Of a stretch of 55,521 nt of DNA, positions 10,205 through 20,754 are shown one piece after another (positions within the stretch are counted from its first letter, which is position 1; the number at the start of each line of letters is the position of its first letter). The position numbers and the translations under genes were made by a program. The stretch comes from Prorocentrum cordatum. Lineage: Eukaryota; Sar; Dinophyceae; Prorocentrales; Prorocentraceae. The notes under the pieces were generated by a model. The model saw nothing but the letters and a program-made list of their open reading frames with translations, was not told where the DNA came from and ran no database searches. Location: NCBI GenBank assembly GCA_963575745.1, contig CAUYUJ010016360.1:435001-490521 (forward strand), given 5' to 3'.

Positions 10205-11232
10205 TGCGTTTCACCCACCCAACACAACGTTCCGTGGCTCCATAGGGAGCTCCACCGAAGCCCCCAGTGGGACCGCCCGCATACGTCCCCCACATCCATT
10301 GTGGCATTTTAACCCACCCAGTACAGCGCTTCGTGGCCCCATAGGGAGCTCCACCGAAGCCCCCAGTGGGACCGCCCGCATGCGTCCCCCACACCCAATT
10401 TGGCATTTTCACTCCCCGAGTACAGCGCTTCGTGGCCCCATAGGGAGCTCCACCGAAGCCCCCAGTGGGACCGCCCGCATGCGTCCTCCACACCCAATTG
10501 GGCATTTTCACCCAGACAGTACAGCGTCGCGTGGCCCCATTGGGAGCTCCACCGAAGCCCCCAGTGGGACCGCCCGCATGCGTCCCCCGCACCCAATTTG
10601 GCATTTTCTCCCACCCAATACAGCGCTTCGTGACCCCATAGGGACCACCACCGAAGCCCCCAGTGGGATCGCCCACATGCGTCCCCCACATCCAATTTGA
10701 CATTTTCACCCACCCATTACAGCGCTTCGTGACCCAATAGGGACCCCCACCGAAGCCCCCATGGGACCGCCCGCGTGCGCCCCCCAAAACCACTTTCGCA
10801 TTTTCAGACACCCAGTACAGCGCTTCGTGGCCCCATAGGCAGCTCCACCGAAGCCCCCAGTGGGACCGCCCGCATGCGCCCCCCACACCCAATGTGGTAT
10901 TTTCACCCACCCAGTACAGCGTTTCGTGGCCCCATTGGGAGCCCCACCGAAGCCCCCAGTGGGACCGCCCGCATGCGTCCCCCACACCCAATTTGACATT
11001 TTCACTCACACAGTACAGCGCTTCGCGGCCCCATGGTGAGCTCCACCGAAGCCCCCAATGGGACCGCCCGCGTGCGTCCCACACGCTTAATGTGGTATTT
11101 TCACCCACCCGGTGCAGCGTTTCGTGGCCCCATAGGGACCTCCACCGACGGCCCCAGTGCTACCGCCCGCATGCGTTCCCCCCCCGCCCAGCGCAGCGCT
11201 TCGTGGCCCCATAGGGAGCTTCACCGAAGAAG
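10205..11232. repeat. tandem satellite, ~102-bp unit, about 10 copies
   Basis: The unit contains CAGCGCTTCGTGGCCCCATA, GGGAGCTCCACCGAAGCCCC, AGTGGGACCGCCCGCATGCG and TCCCCCACACCCAATTTGGC. Copies repeat every ~102 bases from about 10230 to 11230 and are highly alike. The same family occurs in the opposite orientation at about 20755-21290. Frames through it on both strands are repeat artefacts (Pro/His/Arg-rich or Gly/Trp-rich). Confidence 0.92.
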
Positions 11233-11339
11233 ATATTCACAATTGCGGTACCCACAGGTTCATATAATTGGGTCCTTCGCCAGGATAATTTTTTGACGCT
11301 GGCAAGGTTGCTTGCATGGAGGGGGTAGCTGGGGGAGCC

Positions 11340-11500
11340 CTAGCTCTCCACTTCGCACCTTCCGACCAGCAGGTGGTTGATTTAGAGATTTCCTCGAGGG
11401 ACGCAAAACTGAACAAAACGAACCTTTCGGAGTTCCGCACGGATTTCTTGGATATGCGCTGGACCCCCAAGCGGCTGGTCGGAAGGTGCGGAAAAAGGTG
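11340..11500. repeat. inverted-repeat element with palindrome-family word
   Basis: CGCACCTTCCGACCAGC at about 11355 is mirrored by GCTGGTCGGAAGGTGCG near 11475. Inside lies TTTCGGAGTTCCGCACGGATT and CTTGGATATGCGCTGG, a mutated arm of the 5857-6054 family. It has no coding support. Confidence 0.7.
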
Positions 11501-12179
11501 CGTGATGGAAGGGGATGGGGGCGCGCGAGCCACGAAGGGAACCCTGGACTTCACGCAGGTCGGGGCTCGCTTGCACGCCGTTCCGGCCCGGCGCTGTCGA
11601 ACCCATATCGCCCAGTCATTGTCGATATGGGGTCCAAAAGCTCACCCCGTCAGGAATATGCGGGCTTTATTGTGGGTTATCGCCGTGTATCGACGATGTA
11701 TCGTTGATTCCAGGTTGATGCTTCCGCCCATGAGCCAGTCCCCTCCCAAATGTTTCCCCTCATCGTGTGCAAGCTTCGGCTCTGGTGGTCTCCAGGGGAT
11801 CAAACGCTCGGACTTTGACGCCCTCCCGTCGTGAACAAATCACGACGGAGTGTCGTTGCCCCGCTTCAGCTGCCAGGGGCCCCACGTCAGAAAACGGCAG
11901 GCTAAAAAGTTGGCCCCCGGGGAAGAGATACCCCCAAACCACGACGGAGGATGTCTGGGGATGTCCGCGGCGGATCTCTGGGGCCAGCGCTGACGCCCCG
12001 CGTCGGGGCGTGCGAAAGTGTTGGGTGTTGCCAGAGTGCCTTTGCCCCAAGGTGCCCCCAGGATTTCCGAGGAGGCCCCCACGGCCTCCAGAGGCACCCC
12101 CCTCGCGAGGCCCCTCGAGGGCCCCAGGGGCCACATGCGGAGCGAAACGCTGGGGGCACCCTTGGGCCAGGGTTCAGTC

Positions 12180-12640
12180 GGGCCTGTCCCTCTCTACAGG
12201 AGGAGTATTCGAACATAGTGAAACACAAATCGTACTGGGATCATTGCTTGCATATGTTTGAGCTATTGTTTGCGCATTTTGGGGCGATTCTCGATTCTTC
12301 GTCAAACATCCCCCTGCAGGAGGACATGCCCGACCTACCCGACCCAAGGCCAGGGGTGCCACGAAATCTGCTGCACGCAGCTGGTGTCGGCCCCGCCGCC
12401 ACGCCCGAGGAGGAGGGGGAGGAGGAGGAAGAGGAGGAGGAGGAGGGGGAGGAAGAGGAGGCGGAGGAGGAGGAGGAGGAGGAGGAGGAGGAGGCCCCTC
12501 AGTGCGCCGGCGCTCCTGGCGCCGAGAGGCGCGGGGACAGGGCAGCTCCGCGAGTCGGTCCGCCAACCCGTCGCCAGAGGCGCTTCCAGGGGGGGGTGCA
12601 GCGCCGATCCGAGTGATCCGCCCCGACCTTCGAAGACGTC
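12180..12640. repeat. dispersed repeat piece plus GAG tract and palindrome arm
   Basis: Around 12290-12370, TCGTCAAACATCCCCCTGCAG then GGACATGCCCGACCTA resembles 27380-27425 (TCGTCGACTATCCCCCTGTAG, GGACACGCCCGACTTA), so it is a dispersed repeat and not an exon, despite looking like an acceptor. Positions 12405-12495 are mostly GAG. 12595-12635 carries GCAGCGCCGATCCGAG, an arm of the palindrome family. Confidence 0.6.
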
Positions 12641-12648
12641 ATTGGGGG

Positions 12649-12793
12649 GCCACATGCGAACCCTACCCCTACCCCCATGATTTCTGAGGGGGAGGGTGGG
12701 GTTCACTTCGTTCGGGAGCTCCCGAGCGAAATGAACCCCACCCTCGCCCTCAGAAATCGTGGGGGGTAGGGTTAGGGTTCGCATGTGGCCCCC
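12649..12793. repeat. large hairpin immediately before exon 4 acceptor
   Basis: GGGGCCACATGCGAACCCTA at 12649 and onward through GGGGTTCACTTCGTTCGGGAG (about 12717) is mirrored by CTCCCGAGCGAAATGAACCCC through TAGGGTTCGCATGTGGCCCC (to about 12793). The arms are ~68 bp with few mismatches and almost no loop. It ends about 40 bases before the exon 4 acceptor, so in pre-mRNA it would bring the acceptor next to a long stem. Confidence 0.85.
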
Positions 12794-12835
12794 CAGTCAT
12801 GCTGGTCGTGTTGCTCCTCCAAGAAGGCCAGCCAG

Positions 12836-15800
12836 GTCGCGGCCGAGAACGCCCAGCTGAAGAGGCAGATCGAGGAGATGGAGGTCCAGATCCGCGCGCA
12901 GCAGCAGTACGAGGAGGACTTCGACGCGCGGATGACGGAGATGCTGGACGAGCGGGACAAGCTGCTGTCCGATGCCACGGCCGAGAGGGACAAGCTGAGG
13001 GTGAAGATCGCCAATCTGCAGGACGAGATCGGCGCCCAGGACATCGGGGCGGTCACCAAGGACGCACAGGCGCTGCGCCAGATCCTGAAAGACAAGGAGC
13101 TCGAGCTCGAGGACCTGGCGGATCGCAACGACGAGCTGGAAGATGAGCTGGCCCGCGTGACGCAGGAGCTGGAGGCCGCACGTGGGCAGCGCGTTGGTGC
13201 GTCTGCCCCGGATGTGACGGCGGAGGGGCACGTGGACGCGACGAAGTACGAGGACCGGATGGCCGCCTACAAGACAGAGCTGGTCAACAAGGACGAGCAG
13301 ATTCTCAACGCGGAGAAGATGCTCCAAGAGTTGGCAAAGGCGCAGGGCGCCGAGGGCATCGTCGCACAGAATCGGGAACTCGTTCGCCAGGTGCAGGACA
13401 TGAAGCGTCAGACGGGCGAGGCGAAGCGGGACTTGTCTCAGTATCTGTCCGAGGCAGCCAGCATAGTATACGAGAACGAGTTGCTGCGCGGGATCGCGAA
13501 TGTACGCCCAGAGCAGCTCAATTTGCAAGAGTTCAAGCTCAAGCAGCAGGTGACCTCGGCCAAGGCCCAGGCCATGCAGAAGCAGCTTGAGAAGGAAGTG
13601 GCGGACCTGGAGGAAGAGCGTATCAGGCTGAAGCGGAGGGTACGGCAGATGTCAGAGTTGGCCGCCGAGAGGGTGTCGCTATTGCACAACTTGCAGCCTG
13701 AGCAGATGTTGCAGCTCGAGGAGATTGCCGCTTCGATGCGCCGGGGTAAGCTGGAGCTCCCCGTCGTTGACGAGAGTCGCGAGTTGAAAAAGGAGAAGGA
13801 AGAGCTGGAGAAGAAGTTGAGGAGTAAGGAGTCAGAGGTGTCTGCTCATGTGGACCGCAAGGTCGACGAGGTGATCCAGAACACGATGCGCGTAAAGGAG
13901 GTGGAGGTCAAGATCAAGCTGCTCGAGGAGGAGAACAGCGCGCTGAAGCACGAGAAAGCCACGCTGCTTGCGAGGGCTACGGCCGCCCCAGAAATCCTGG
14001 GCGCGGCCCCTGGCTCCATCTCCAGCAACCTGCTGCTGGAGCAGCAGCTGCAGATGCAGAGGCAGTTCCGAGAAGCGCTGGATGCTGCGAAGACGACCGG
14101 CCAGCCGCCGCCCACGATGCCCGCCGCGGCGGTGCAGCCGGCGGTGCAGCCAGCGGTGCATCCAGCCTCGATGGCGGCCGGGGGCGGCCTCGGGCCGATG
14201 GCGCTGCCGCACATCCCAGGCATGCCGGCCACGGCCTTCTCGCAGCTGCTGGGTATGGCCATGCAGCTGCCGCGGGAGCTGCCGGCTGGCTCGCCGGAGT
14301 CCGTCTGCTCGCTCTACTGCCAGGTGGTGGAGTGCCTGGAGGAGCTGAAGAGGGAGCGCGACCAGAACAAGGAGCTCACGGGTGAGGTCGCCAGTTTCAA
14401 CCAGAAGTATGACAAGCTCCTCTCCGAGCAGGAGGTCCTGTACAAGGACTATTTCCGGCAGCTGGCGGAGTGGTCGGAGGAGAGGAAGGCCTTGCAGGAA
14501 AAGATTCAGGTTGGCCAAGACGCGATCAGCGATCTGACCAAGAAGCTGAAGAAAGAGAAAGACGACGAGGCCACCCTGAAGAGGCTGGAGGGACTGCGCG
14601 GCCTCCCGGCAGAGGAGGAGCTCCGCAAGAACCTGATGGCGGCCATGCAGCGCATCGCCGCGTTGGAGCAGGGCGAGAGCGTGCTCTCCCGGAAGTACGA
14701 GACGGCCGCGGAGGACCACCGCAATGTGAAGGAGGCCTTCGACAAGTTGGAGATCGAGTACGTCGAGCGGGAAAGGTTTCTCAAGACTCGGCTCACAAAC
14801 GCGGTCCTTTGGAAGCGCCGTACGCTGGCGGCGATGCGGAAGGCGAGGAGCAAGCTTCAGACTATGGTCCCCCAGACGGACTACGACCGCGTCCAGAAGG
14901 AGCTGCAGATCGGAAAGCAGCGCGAGCTCGACCTAAGTCAGCGTAACACCAAGCTCCTCAGCCTGGGCGCGCAGCAGGAGGACCGGCTGCGGGAGATGGA
15001 GGACCTCCGCGACCGCTGCGCAAGCTTGAGCACGCTGGTGCGCGAGACGGAGGATCAGTTCCACGCCCTACGGCTGAGACTCCAGGAGCTGGATGCAGGG
15101 TTCAAGACGGAGTGTGTGGTGCTCTCGCGCCTGACCGTCGACGTCCAGAAGGTCCTGGGCTTCGTGGGGCAGTGGGACGCCTTCTCGAGGGCCGCTGCGG
15201 CCATGGACCCTCCAACGGGCGCAGACGGCGGGAAGGCCTCCGCGGCGGCACCCCCGGCAAGACTGAACGTGGAGGCATCGCTGGACGCGAAGCTCCGGGA
15301 GCTGGACCGCGACAACGACGGCTCGATCACCATGGGGGAGTTGAGGCGACTGCTCGAGACGTTTTCCATCAAGATCGCAGACAGCGAAGTGCGGATCCTG
15401 GCCCAAGCTCTGCGGCGTCAAGGTTCGAGGCTCCCGGCTCCGCCGTCGGCCACTGCGGCAGCGGGGACGCCCGAGGACGTTGCGAGGGCGGACGCAGAGC
15501 TGCTCGCGAGCACCAGCGTTTCTGTGTTGGCCATCGTGGGCCGCCTCCGACTCTTCGGGCTCAGGCAGCTGGAGCCAGAGGAGCTCTTCTGGGCCGCTGC
15601 GCAGTCCCTCTTCGCTGCAAAGTTTCCCAACTTCTCCTGCAAGGAGGTGGTGCCCCACGTTCTCAAGACGTTCCTCCAGCCGTTCGCCCTCCATGGTGAG
15701 ATAAAGGTGGAAAACGTGGCAAGCGTGCTGGGCCAATTCGGCTTGCCTGTGGCTCACCTGCCTCTGCCATGCTTGAAGCGACTTCTCGGTTGGCTGGGGA

Positions 15801-16206
15801 CCCTGATGAGGCCGCCCGGCCAGGAGTCGGCACCGCGGGACGAGCTCGCTCAGGGGCAGCAGTCGGAGCCGCACGAGCGGGCCAGGCTGATGTCACAGAC
15901 GCTGGTCTGGAGCGATCTCGTGGAGCACTTCGAGCGCGGCGCGAGGAGGGCACTGCAGGCGATGGTTCCCGCGACGGTGGCAGACTCCGCCGGGCAGCCC
16001 AGCGCGGCCCCGGCCCCAGCAGGAGGGGCGGCAGCGAGCCTGTTCCCCATGGATTTGGTCCCGAGCCACGTGGTGGAGGCCCGGGAGGCGGCGGCCAACC
16101 GGCGGTGCGCGGTGCTGGAGCAGGAGGTGCGCGCGAGGGTCAGGACCGTCGGGGAGCTCCAGCGGCAGATCGGGGAGCTCGAGACGATGACGCAGAGGCT
16201 CCGAAG
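12836..16206 (+). CDS. CEP290: CEP290-like gene, main exon (visible exon 4), with EF-hand insert
   Basis: An open stretch of about 1,124 codons. Exon residues 1-820 are coiled coil, with a QPAVQPAVHPAS linker near 432. Several segments align with human CEP290 as remembered: ENELLRGI...LNLQEFKLK near 211 (human ENEALRER...IDLTEFRNS), LEEERIRLKRRVRQM near 258 (human LEEERLDLKKKIRQM), LYKDYFRQLAEW near 534 (human LLYKEYLSEKETW), and a basic AVLWKRRTLAAMRKA near 655. Near residue 824 is a canonical EF-hand loop, D-R-D-N-D-G-S-I-T-M-G-E (15305-15340), inside a helical region of about 250 residues with no counterpart in animal CEP290. Homology resumes at MDLVPSHVVEAREAA. CEP290 builds the membrane-microtubule links of the ciliary transition zone. 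The start could also be 12824, in the same frame. The donor is CCGAAG|GAGAGA, a GA donor in phase 2. Confidence 0.88.
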
Positions 16207-16524
16207 GAGAGAAGCTGTCGGAGCTCCGCGAGGGTTCCTTGGATCGGCGCTGGGCACCCCTGGCAGCGCCGCGCCTGGCGCGATCCGCGCGGAGCTCCGA
16301 AGATTGCTGTCTGCGCAGTTGTTCCCAGACGTGCGACGCGCTGATGTTTTCAGTGCGCGCCCCCCGGAGCTTCCGACACCATCCCCAGGGATCGGGTTTC
16401 TCATCGCGAGTTGTTTTTGACGGCCCCGGGGCCCAGAACGGGCGTCTGAGAGGCAGAACCACGAGAAGCAAGTTCGCCCTGCTCTGGTCCAGGGCAGTGC
16501 CTGTCTGGGCCTTCCTTCCCTGAG
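16207..16524 (+). other. intron 4, GA-AG, palindrome-family element
   Basis: This 318-base intron is fixed by phase: exon 4 leaves two bases and exon 5 supplies one (R codon). Its first 100 bases are a palindrome: GTCGGAGCTCCGCG, TTGGATCGGCGCTGGG and a mirrored GCGATCCGCGCGGAGCTCCGA, a relative of the element at 5857-6054. The middle (about 16330-16440, GTTTTTGACGGCCCCGGGGC) resembles the acceptor-end family. So the intron appears built from mobile repeat material. Confidence 0.7.
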
Positions 16525-16696
16525 GCTGGAGGAGGACCTGCACAAGGAGCGCAGCAGCTCGATGGAGCTGCAGGCGCACATGGCGGGCCTGGTGCCGCGC
16601 GCGGAGGTGGAGCCGAAGCTGCAGCAGCTCGAGAAGATGCGCCTGGAGGTGCAGCAGCTCAGCACCGGGATCCAGCAGGAGAGGGAGCTGACCCAG
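16525..16696 (+). CDS. CEP290: CEP290-like gene, visible exon 5
   Basis: Fifty-seven codons plus one leading base, between CCCTGAG|GCTGG and GACCCAG|GTTGGG (GT donor, phase 0). Coiled coil (EPKLQQLEKMRLEVQQL). It lines up with the human CEP290 stretch that follows the exon 4 match (human RQRILELEKNEMELKVEV), so the junction across the GA-AG intron is supported by homology as well as phase. Confidence 0.8.
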
Positions 16697-17407
16697 GTTG
16701 GGGCCCTCCCCCCTCCTCCCCGTCCTCCTCCTGCGCCTCCTCCTCCTGCTCTTTCTCCTCCCGGTGATCCTCCTTCTCCTCCTCCCGCTCCTCCTCTATG
16801 CCGCTCCTCCCGCTCCTCCCGCTCTTCCTCTTGCATTCCTGACGGTCCGCGCATCCCATCCCAAACCTGTCCACGGGAGGTGGAGGAGGAAGAAGGAAAC
16901 GAGGGTGAGGCAGACGAGGAAGGAAGAGGGAGCTGACCCGGGCTCGGGGGCCCCCCAGCGGTGTGGCGACCACACCGCTGGGTGAGTCCGCGGGGATCTC
17001 GGGGACACCGCACGGTCTTGAGGCTCGGGTCGTTCTCCCAGGACGTCCCGAAGCCGAGCGGTGACGGGCCGTGCGGTGAGGTGTCTTGGGGTGTCGAAGT
17101 CACCGTGCGAGACCTGTCACCACCACGGTTCTGGGCGACCCAAAAGGGGGTCCAGCTGTAAGGGGGTGGTGCAATAGATTTGGGGCAATTGTATTGCAAA
17201 CGTACTGCGCGGGAGAATTGTTTTGCATTGTATTGCAAATAATGTATTGCACGCGAAAATCCAGCAATACACTTGCGCCCCAGAATGTATTGCACGCCAG
17301 AAATGTATTGCAACCCCACAAATCTATTGCACCAAAGCTATTGCACCACCCCCTTGTCGTTGGACCCACTTTTGGCTCAACCCGAACGGTCTTGTGCCTC
17401 TCGGCAG
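16697..17407 (+). other. intron 5 (711 bp), GT-AG
   Basis: Contains a C/T-rich tract (16700-16850), a short perfect hairpin CAGCGGTGTGG/CCACACCGCTG at 16956-16980, an imperfect inverted repeat GACACCGCACGG...CCGTGCGGTGAGGTGTC (about 17003-17093), and a larger inverted-repeat element at 17137-17377 listed separately. Confidence 0.75.
17137..17377. repeat. inverted-repeat element with TGTATTGCA words
   Basis: GACCCAAAAGGGGGTCCAGC followed by AAGGGGGTGGTGCAATA (17137-17175) is mirrored by TATTGCACCACCCCCTT and GGACCCACTTTTGG (17338-17375). The AT-rich interior repeats GTATTGCA or its variants about eight times in both orientations, clearly different in composition from its surroundings. It is MITE-like and sits just upstream of the exon 6 acceptor. 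Confidence 0.85.
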
Positions 17408-18133
17408 GTCTGCGCTCGGCAGGCCGAGAGCTACGAGCAGCTCATCAAGAGGAGGCAGCAGGAGGTGCGCAGCCTCCAGGAGACGGTGAGGATGCTGCAG
17501 ACCAAGGACGAGATGGCCAACAGCGTCGGCAAGCTGCAGTACAGGCTCCTCCTGGTGCAGTGGGAGAAGGGCAACGCTCAGCGTCAGCTGCAGAATGCCG
17601 CCGCGGAGCTGAGGCTGGCGCGGAAGGAGTTCTTGGACATGGAGGACAGCACGGCCGCGCTGGAGAAGGAGTGGGCCGACGAGGCGGACAGCCTGCACCA
17701 CCGGCTTGCGGTCGCGAACGACGCCGCGGAAAAGTATAAGGAACAGGCAACTGCCTCGCTGCCCTTCAGCAAGGCCCGCGAGCTCCTCGCCAGGGTCGAG
17801 GAGGTCGCGACCACGAAGTCGGCCATCGAGGAGAAGTACCAGGAGGTCCGGAGGCGCCTGAACCTGAACCAGGCCGAGGCAGACCAGCTGCGGCTGCAGG
17901 CCCAGCAGGCCAAGGAGCTCTTCAAGGACCTCAGCAGCATCGGGGGAGACAGCGAGGAGCTGCGCAAGCGTCTGATGGAGATGGCGCAAAAGCTCTCAGA
18001 CGCCAAGCTGCTGGAGCTGAAGCACAAGCGCGAGCTCGACGTGTCCCGCGAAGAGTTTGAGTCCCTGCAGAGAGCGCGCCGGAACGACGAGACGGAGATC
18101 CGGAACTTGCAGAAGGAGGTGGCGGATGCCGAG
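17408..18133 (+). CDS. CEP290: CEP290-like gene, visible exon 6
   Basis: A coiled-coil exon of 242 codons. The start at 17408 (CGGCAG|GTCTGC) is chosen over an in-frame alternative at 17423 because the extra residues VCARQ align with human IARRQ, after which QQEVRSLQ meets human DKEVESLR without gaps. Further matches are SLPFSKARELL against human ALPLAQQEKF and ELKHKRELDVSREE against human ELKLNRELVKDKEE. The donor is drawn at GATGCCGAG|GCTCGAGG (GC, phase 0). An alternative GA donor at 18141 would also be frame-compatible with a shifted start of exon 7 but adds two residues that spoil the spacing to the conserved W in exon 7. Confidence 0.85.
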
Positions 18134-19447
18134 GCTCGAGGAAGGAAAAACGCCATAGGCATAATTTCTGGAAGGTCCGCTCGGGATCTGTTGTATTTAT
18201 TGGATCCGCCCCCAGCGCGCTCCTCGCGACGGGGAGGGGATTCAGCTCCTGCTGCTGCTGCTGTTCGCCCTCCTCCTCCTGCTTCCTCGTCCTCCTGTTC
18301 CTCCTGCTCCCCCTCCTGCTCGTCCGCCACCTCCTCCAATGTACGCAGCTCCCCTTTTTCCGATGGCGCAGAACACGGATGGGTCCTTTTCGGAGTTCCG
18401 GGTTCGTTATGACAAGTGGCGGCGCAAAGAGAAAAACGTCAGCGCAATGGAGGAGAAAAACGTCAGCGCAAGGATGAGGGATGGGTAGGAGGTGTAGGAT
18501 GACAGATTTTGCGCGAGCGCAGCAAGCTTGCCCACCCCCTCTCTCCCGCTCCCCCCTTCCCCCCCTCCTCCATCCAGGGCCTTCTTGTGAAGGGGCTGGG
18601 GGACGATTTTCTGAGCGAGTCCGGAGCGCGACCGACAGTTTGGGATTCTCCCTGCGGGACCGCCCGATTTGCCGGAGCTGGAAACTGTACAGGAAGCGTG
18701 CGGAGTTCTTGGTATCGCTTCATCGTTCGCCAGGGTTAAGGATGACGTGAGGTCACAAGAGTCAAGGTCTTGTTGTTCATCCTCTGGCGCGTAACGGTTG
18801 TTACCCAGCCCTCCTCCTCCCCCGCATTGGGTAACGGCAGCGATCGCACGTGGGGGGAAAGCATGGACCACTCCCACGCACGGCGGCGCCCGCACGCATG
18901 CTATGGCTATCACAGCGCACCTTGCCCCATGCCCCACCCCGCCCAAGCGTTACAGGGACCGTAACCCAGCCTCCCCCACCCAGGTAACGGCCGTCACAAC
19001 AATTATTTGGCGAAGGACCCAACCAGATGCAGTTGTGAATGCCGCTGTTGTGAGAACCGTCTTCGGTGGAGCTCCCTGTCGGGCCATGCTGCGCGTGAAG
19101 GGTGCGCCGAAAAGTAGTGTGGGGTCGCCATGCGGGCGCTGCCATTGGGGCCTTAGGTAGAGCTCGCGATTTGGCCGCGAAACGCGGAAGGGCGCGCCGA
19201 GACGCGCAAGGGGCATGCGAATACCGCGAGGGAGATCAGACGAAGGAGGGGGGCCTCCGAATATAGCAAGGTATAGCTGCTGCTCTCATGCGCAGCGCGC
19301 CGCGGGAAGGGATGACGCCCGGGGCAGTGCGGGTATGGCGGCGGGTGGAGCCAGTGACGGTCGGCCCGAAGTCTCGATCACCTTCTTGGTGGGACTTGGC
19401 GTTGAAGAACGCACCCAGCAGTCACGAAGCAACTGGCAGGGTAGCAG

Positions 19448-19572
19448 GGGCCTCCTCCTCCTCCTCCTCCTCCTCCTCCTCCTCCTCTTCCTCGCCCTCC
19501 TCCCCCTCCTCCTCCCCCTCCTCCTCCTCGCCCTCCTCCTCCCCCTCCCCCTCCCTCTCCTCCTCCTCCACA
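19448..19572. repeat. CTC microsatellite
   Basis: Nearly pure CTC triplets with a few CCC and TTC interruptions. The purine strand is the minus strand, opposite to most GAG tracts in this window. Confidence 0.92.
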
Positions 19573-19884
19573 ATTACACAATATGAAAATACTCTCCCAC
19601 TTCCCCTGATGGCGTCCCGAAGATATCCGACCCCCCCCGCGTACTGTTTTTTAACACACAGGATTCCCGGGAAACGGGTTTTCGCCTGCGTTTTTTTTCA
19701 AAATGCTGCTCTCGCTGAGGCGCCGGCCTCATTTCTGCTCCCGAATCGTTCCGAATCGTGCTCCCGCTGCAGCGTGGGCCTCATTTTCGGATCGGTGTTT
19801 GGCCTCCGTCGTTCAGGATGGCGTTCTCGCCCCAGCGCGGGCCTCTTTCTCGCGCGCCCATCCGCCCGCCACCACCGCGCCGCA

Positions 19885-19998
19885 CCGCACCACCACCACC
19901 ACCACCACCACCACCACACCACCACCACCACCACCACCACCACCACCACCACCACCACCACCACCACCACCACCACCACCACCACCACCACCACCACA
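19885..19998. repeat. ACC (CAC) microsatellite followed by CACG repeats
   Basis: CCACCA triplets run from about 19885 to 19998, then short ACGC tetranucleotides to about 20035. Long poly-Thr, poly-His, poly-Pro and poly-Val frames across it are artefacts. Confidence 0.92.
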
Positions 19999-20754
19999 CA
20001 ACCACGCACACACGCACGCACGCACGCACGCGCACCACCACCCACTACGCACGCGCGCGCGGAGCCACAGGTCCGCTACGACACGCGTCCGCGGATAGAG
20101 AAAATCAGCGCCATGGTAAGGGATGGGAGGGAGGGGACGTCAGATATGACGCGAGCGCACCTAGCTTGTCCCCCTCCCCCTCCCCCTCCTCCTCATCCTC
20201 CGCCACAGGGGACGCGGAGGCCAGCCGTAGCGGGCTGCCTGCGGATGTGGCCCGCTGCGGCGGACGGGCGCCGGGAGCTGCGGGCACGAGGCGTGGAGGA
20301 TGACGCGGAGAGACGCCCAGATGATGTGCTCTCTCGGGCGGCAGGAGCGTCGGCACCGTCGCACATGTCCAGCGCGCGATTTGGTGGCGAGGCGATGCGA
20401 AGAGGAAACGCTCGAGGGCGGCGCCACGCGCGAGCGAGCGAGGAGAGCCGCCGACGCATGTCAGAGATCCTTCATGGAGTTCCGGCATCGCGCGGCAGTC
20501 GCCCTCAGCTGCTGGTCATGAAGCGTCAGTGCTCGGCCGAGCAGGTCCGACGACGCGCGGAGGTCACCCAGGCGGCCCCTCAGGTCAGGCCTAATGGATG
20601 GACTCGGGGAAGCCCTGCTCCTTGGCGAGGGACGTTGCCTCCTTCTGCACCGGTTCGTGCGCGTCACGAACCTTTCCAGCTGTGAGCGCAGGCCCTTCGG
20701 CGGGCCCGCCAGGAAGAACTCGACGCGCGGCGCCCGAACGAGCAGTTCAGACCC

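Larger units (their letters stand above)
8126..12835 (+). other. intron 3 (4.7 kb)
   Basis: Between exons 3 and 4. 8145-8760 is GC-rich and unassigned; its open frame has no recognised domain. 8810-8960 is a diverged acceptor-end family piece. Then come palindrome copy 2 (9044-9240), an inverted repeat (9476-9656), a relatively AT-rich stretch 9700-10130 with repeated CCAGAAAAA-like words, a satellite (10205-11232), an inverted-repeat element (11340-11500), unassigned sequence 11510-12190, a GAG tract (12405-12495), and a large hairpin just before exon 4. Confidence 0.55.

Noticed and set aside
6745-11232. Regular direct repeats that could be taken for CRISPR arrays
   Set aside because: The whole unit is conserved, with no unique spacers, and the context is a eukaryotic intron.
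12310-12420. CCCCCTGCAG|GAGGACATGCCCGACC as an exon start before exon 4
   Set aside because: The same text recurs at about 27390-27425 inside a LINE, so it is a dispersed repeat; the frame runs into a GAG tract.
12766-12779. TAGGGTTAGGG, telomere-like
   Set aside because: Only two units, inside the hairpin arm before exon 4.
13832-14719. Long minus-strand open frames opposite exons 4, 6, 8, 18 and 19
   Set aside because: GC-rich coiled-coil codons give open antisense frames; these have Leu/Arg/Gln-rich shadow composition and no domain.
17370-17380. TTTTGGCTCAA, the end of the dinoflagellate spliced leader
   Set aside because: Only 11 bases match, and they lie in the arm of an inverted repeat; no relict leader or start follows.
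20209-20583. 125-codon open frame with a good acceptor (CCGCCACAG) and donor (CCTCAG|GTCAGG), phase 0 on both sides, inside intron 6
   Set aside because: Splicing exon 6 directly to exon 7 preserves CEP290 spacing to a conserved tryptophan; adding this basic, non-coiled peptide would break it. It could still be a rare alternative exon.
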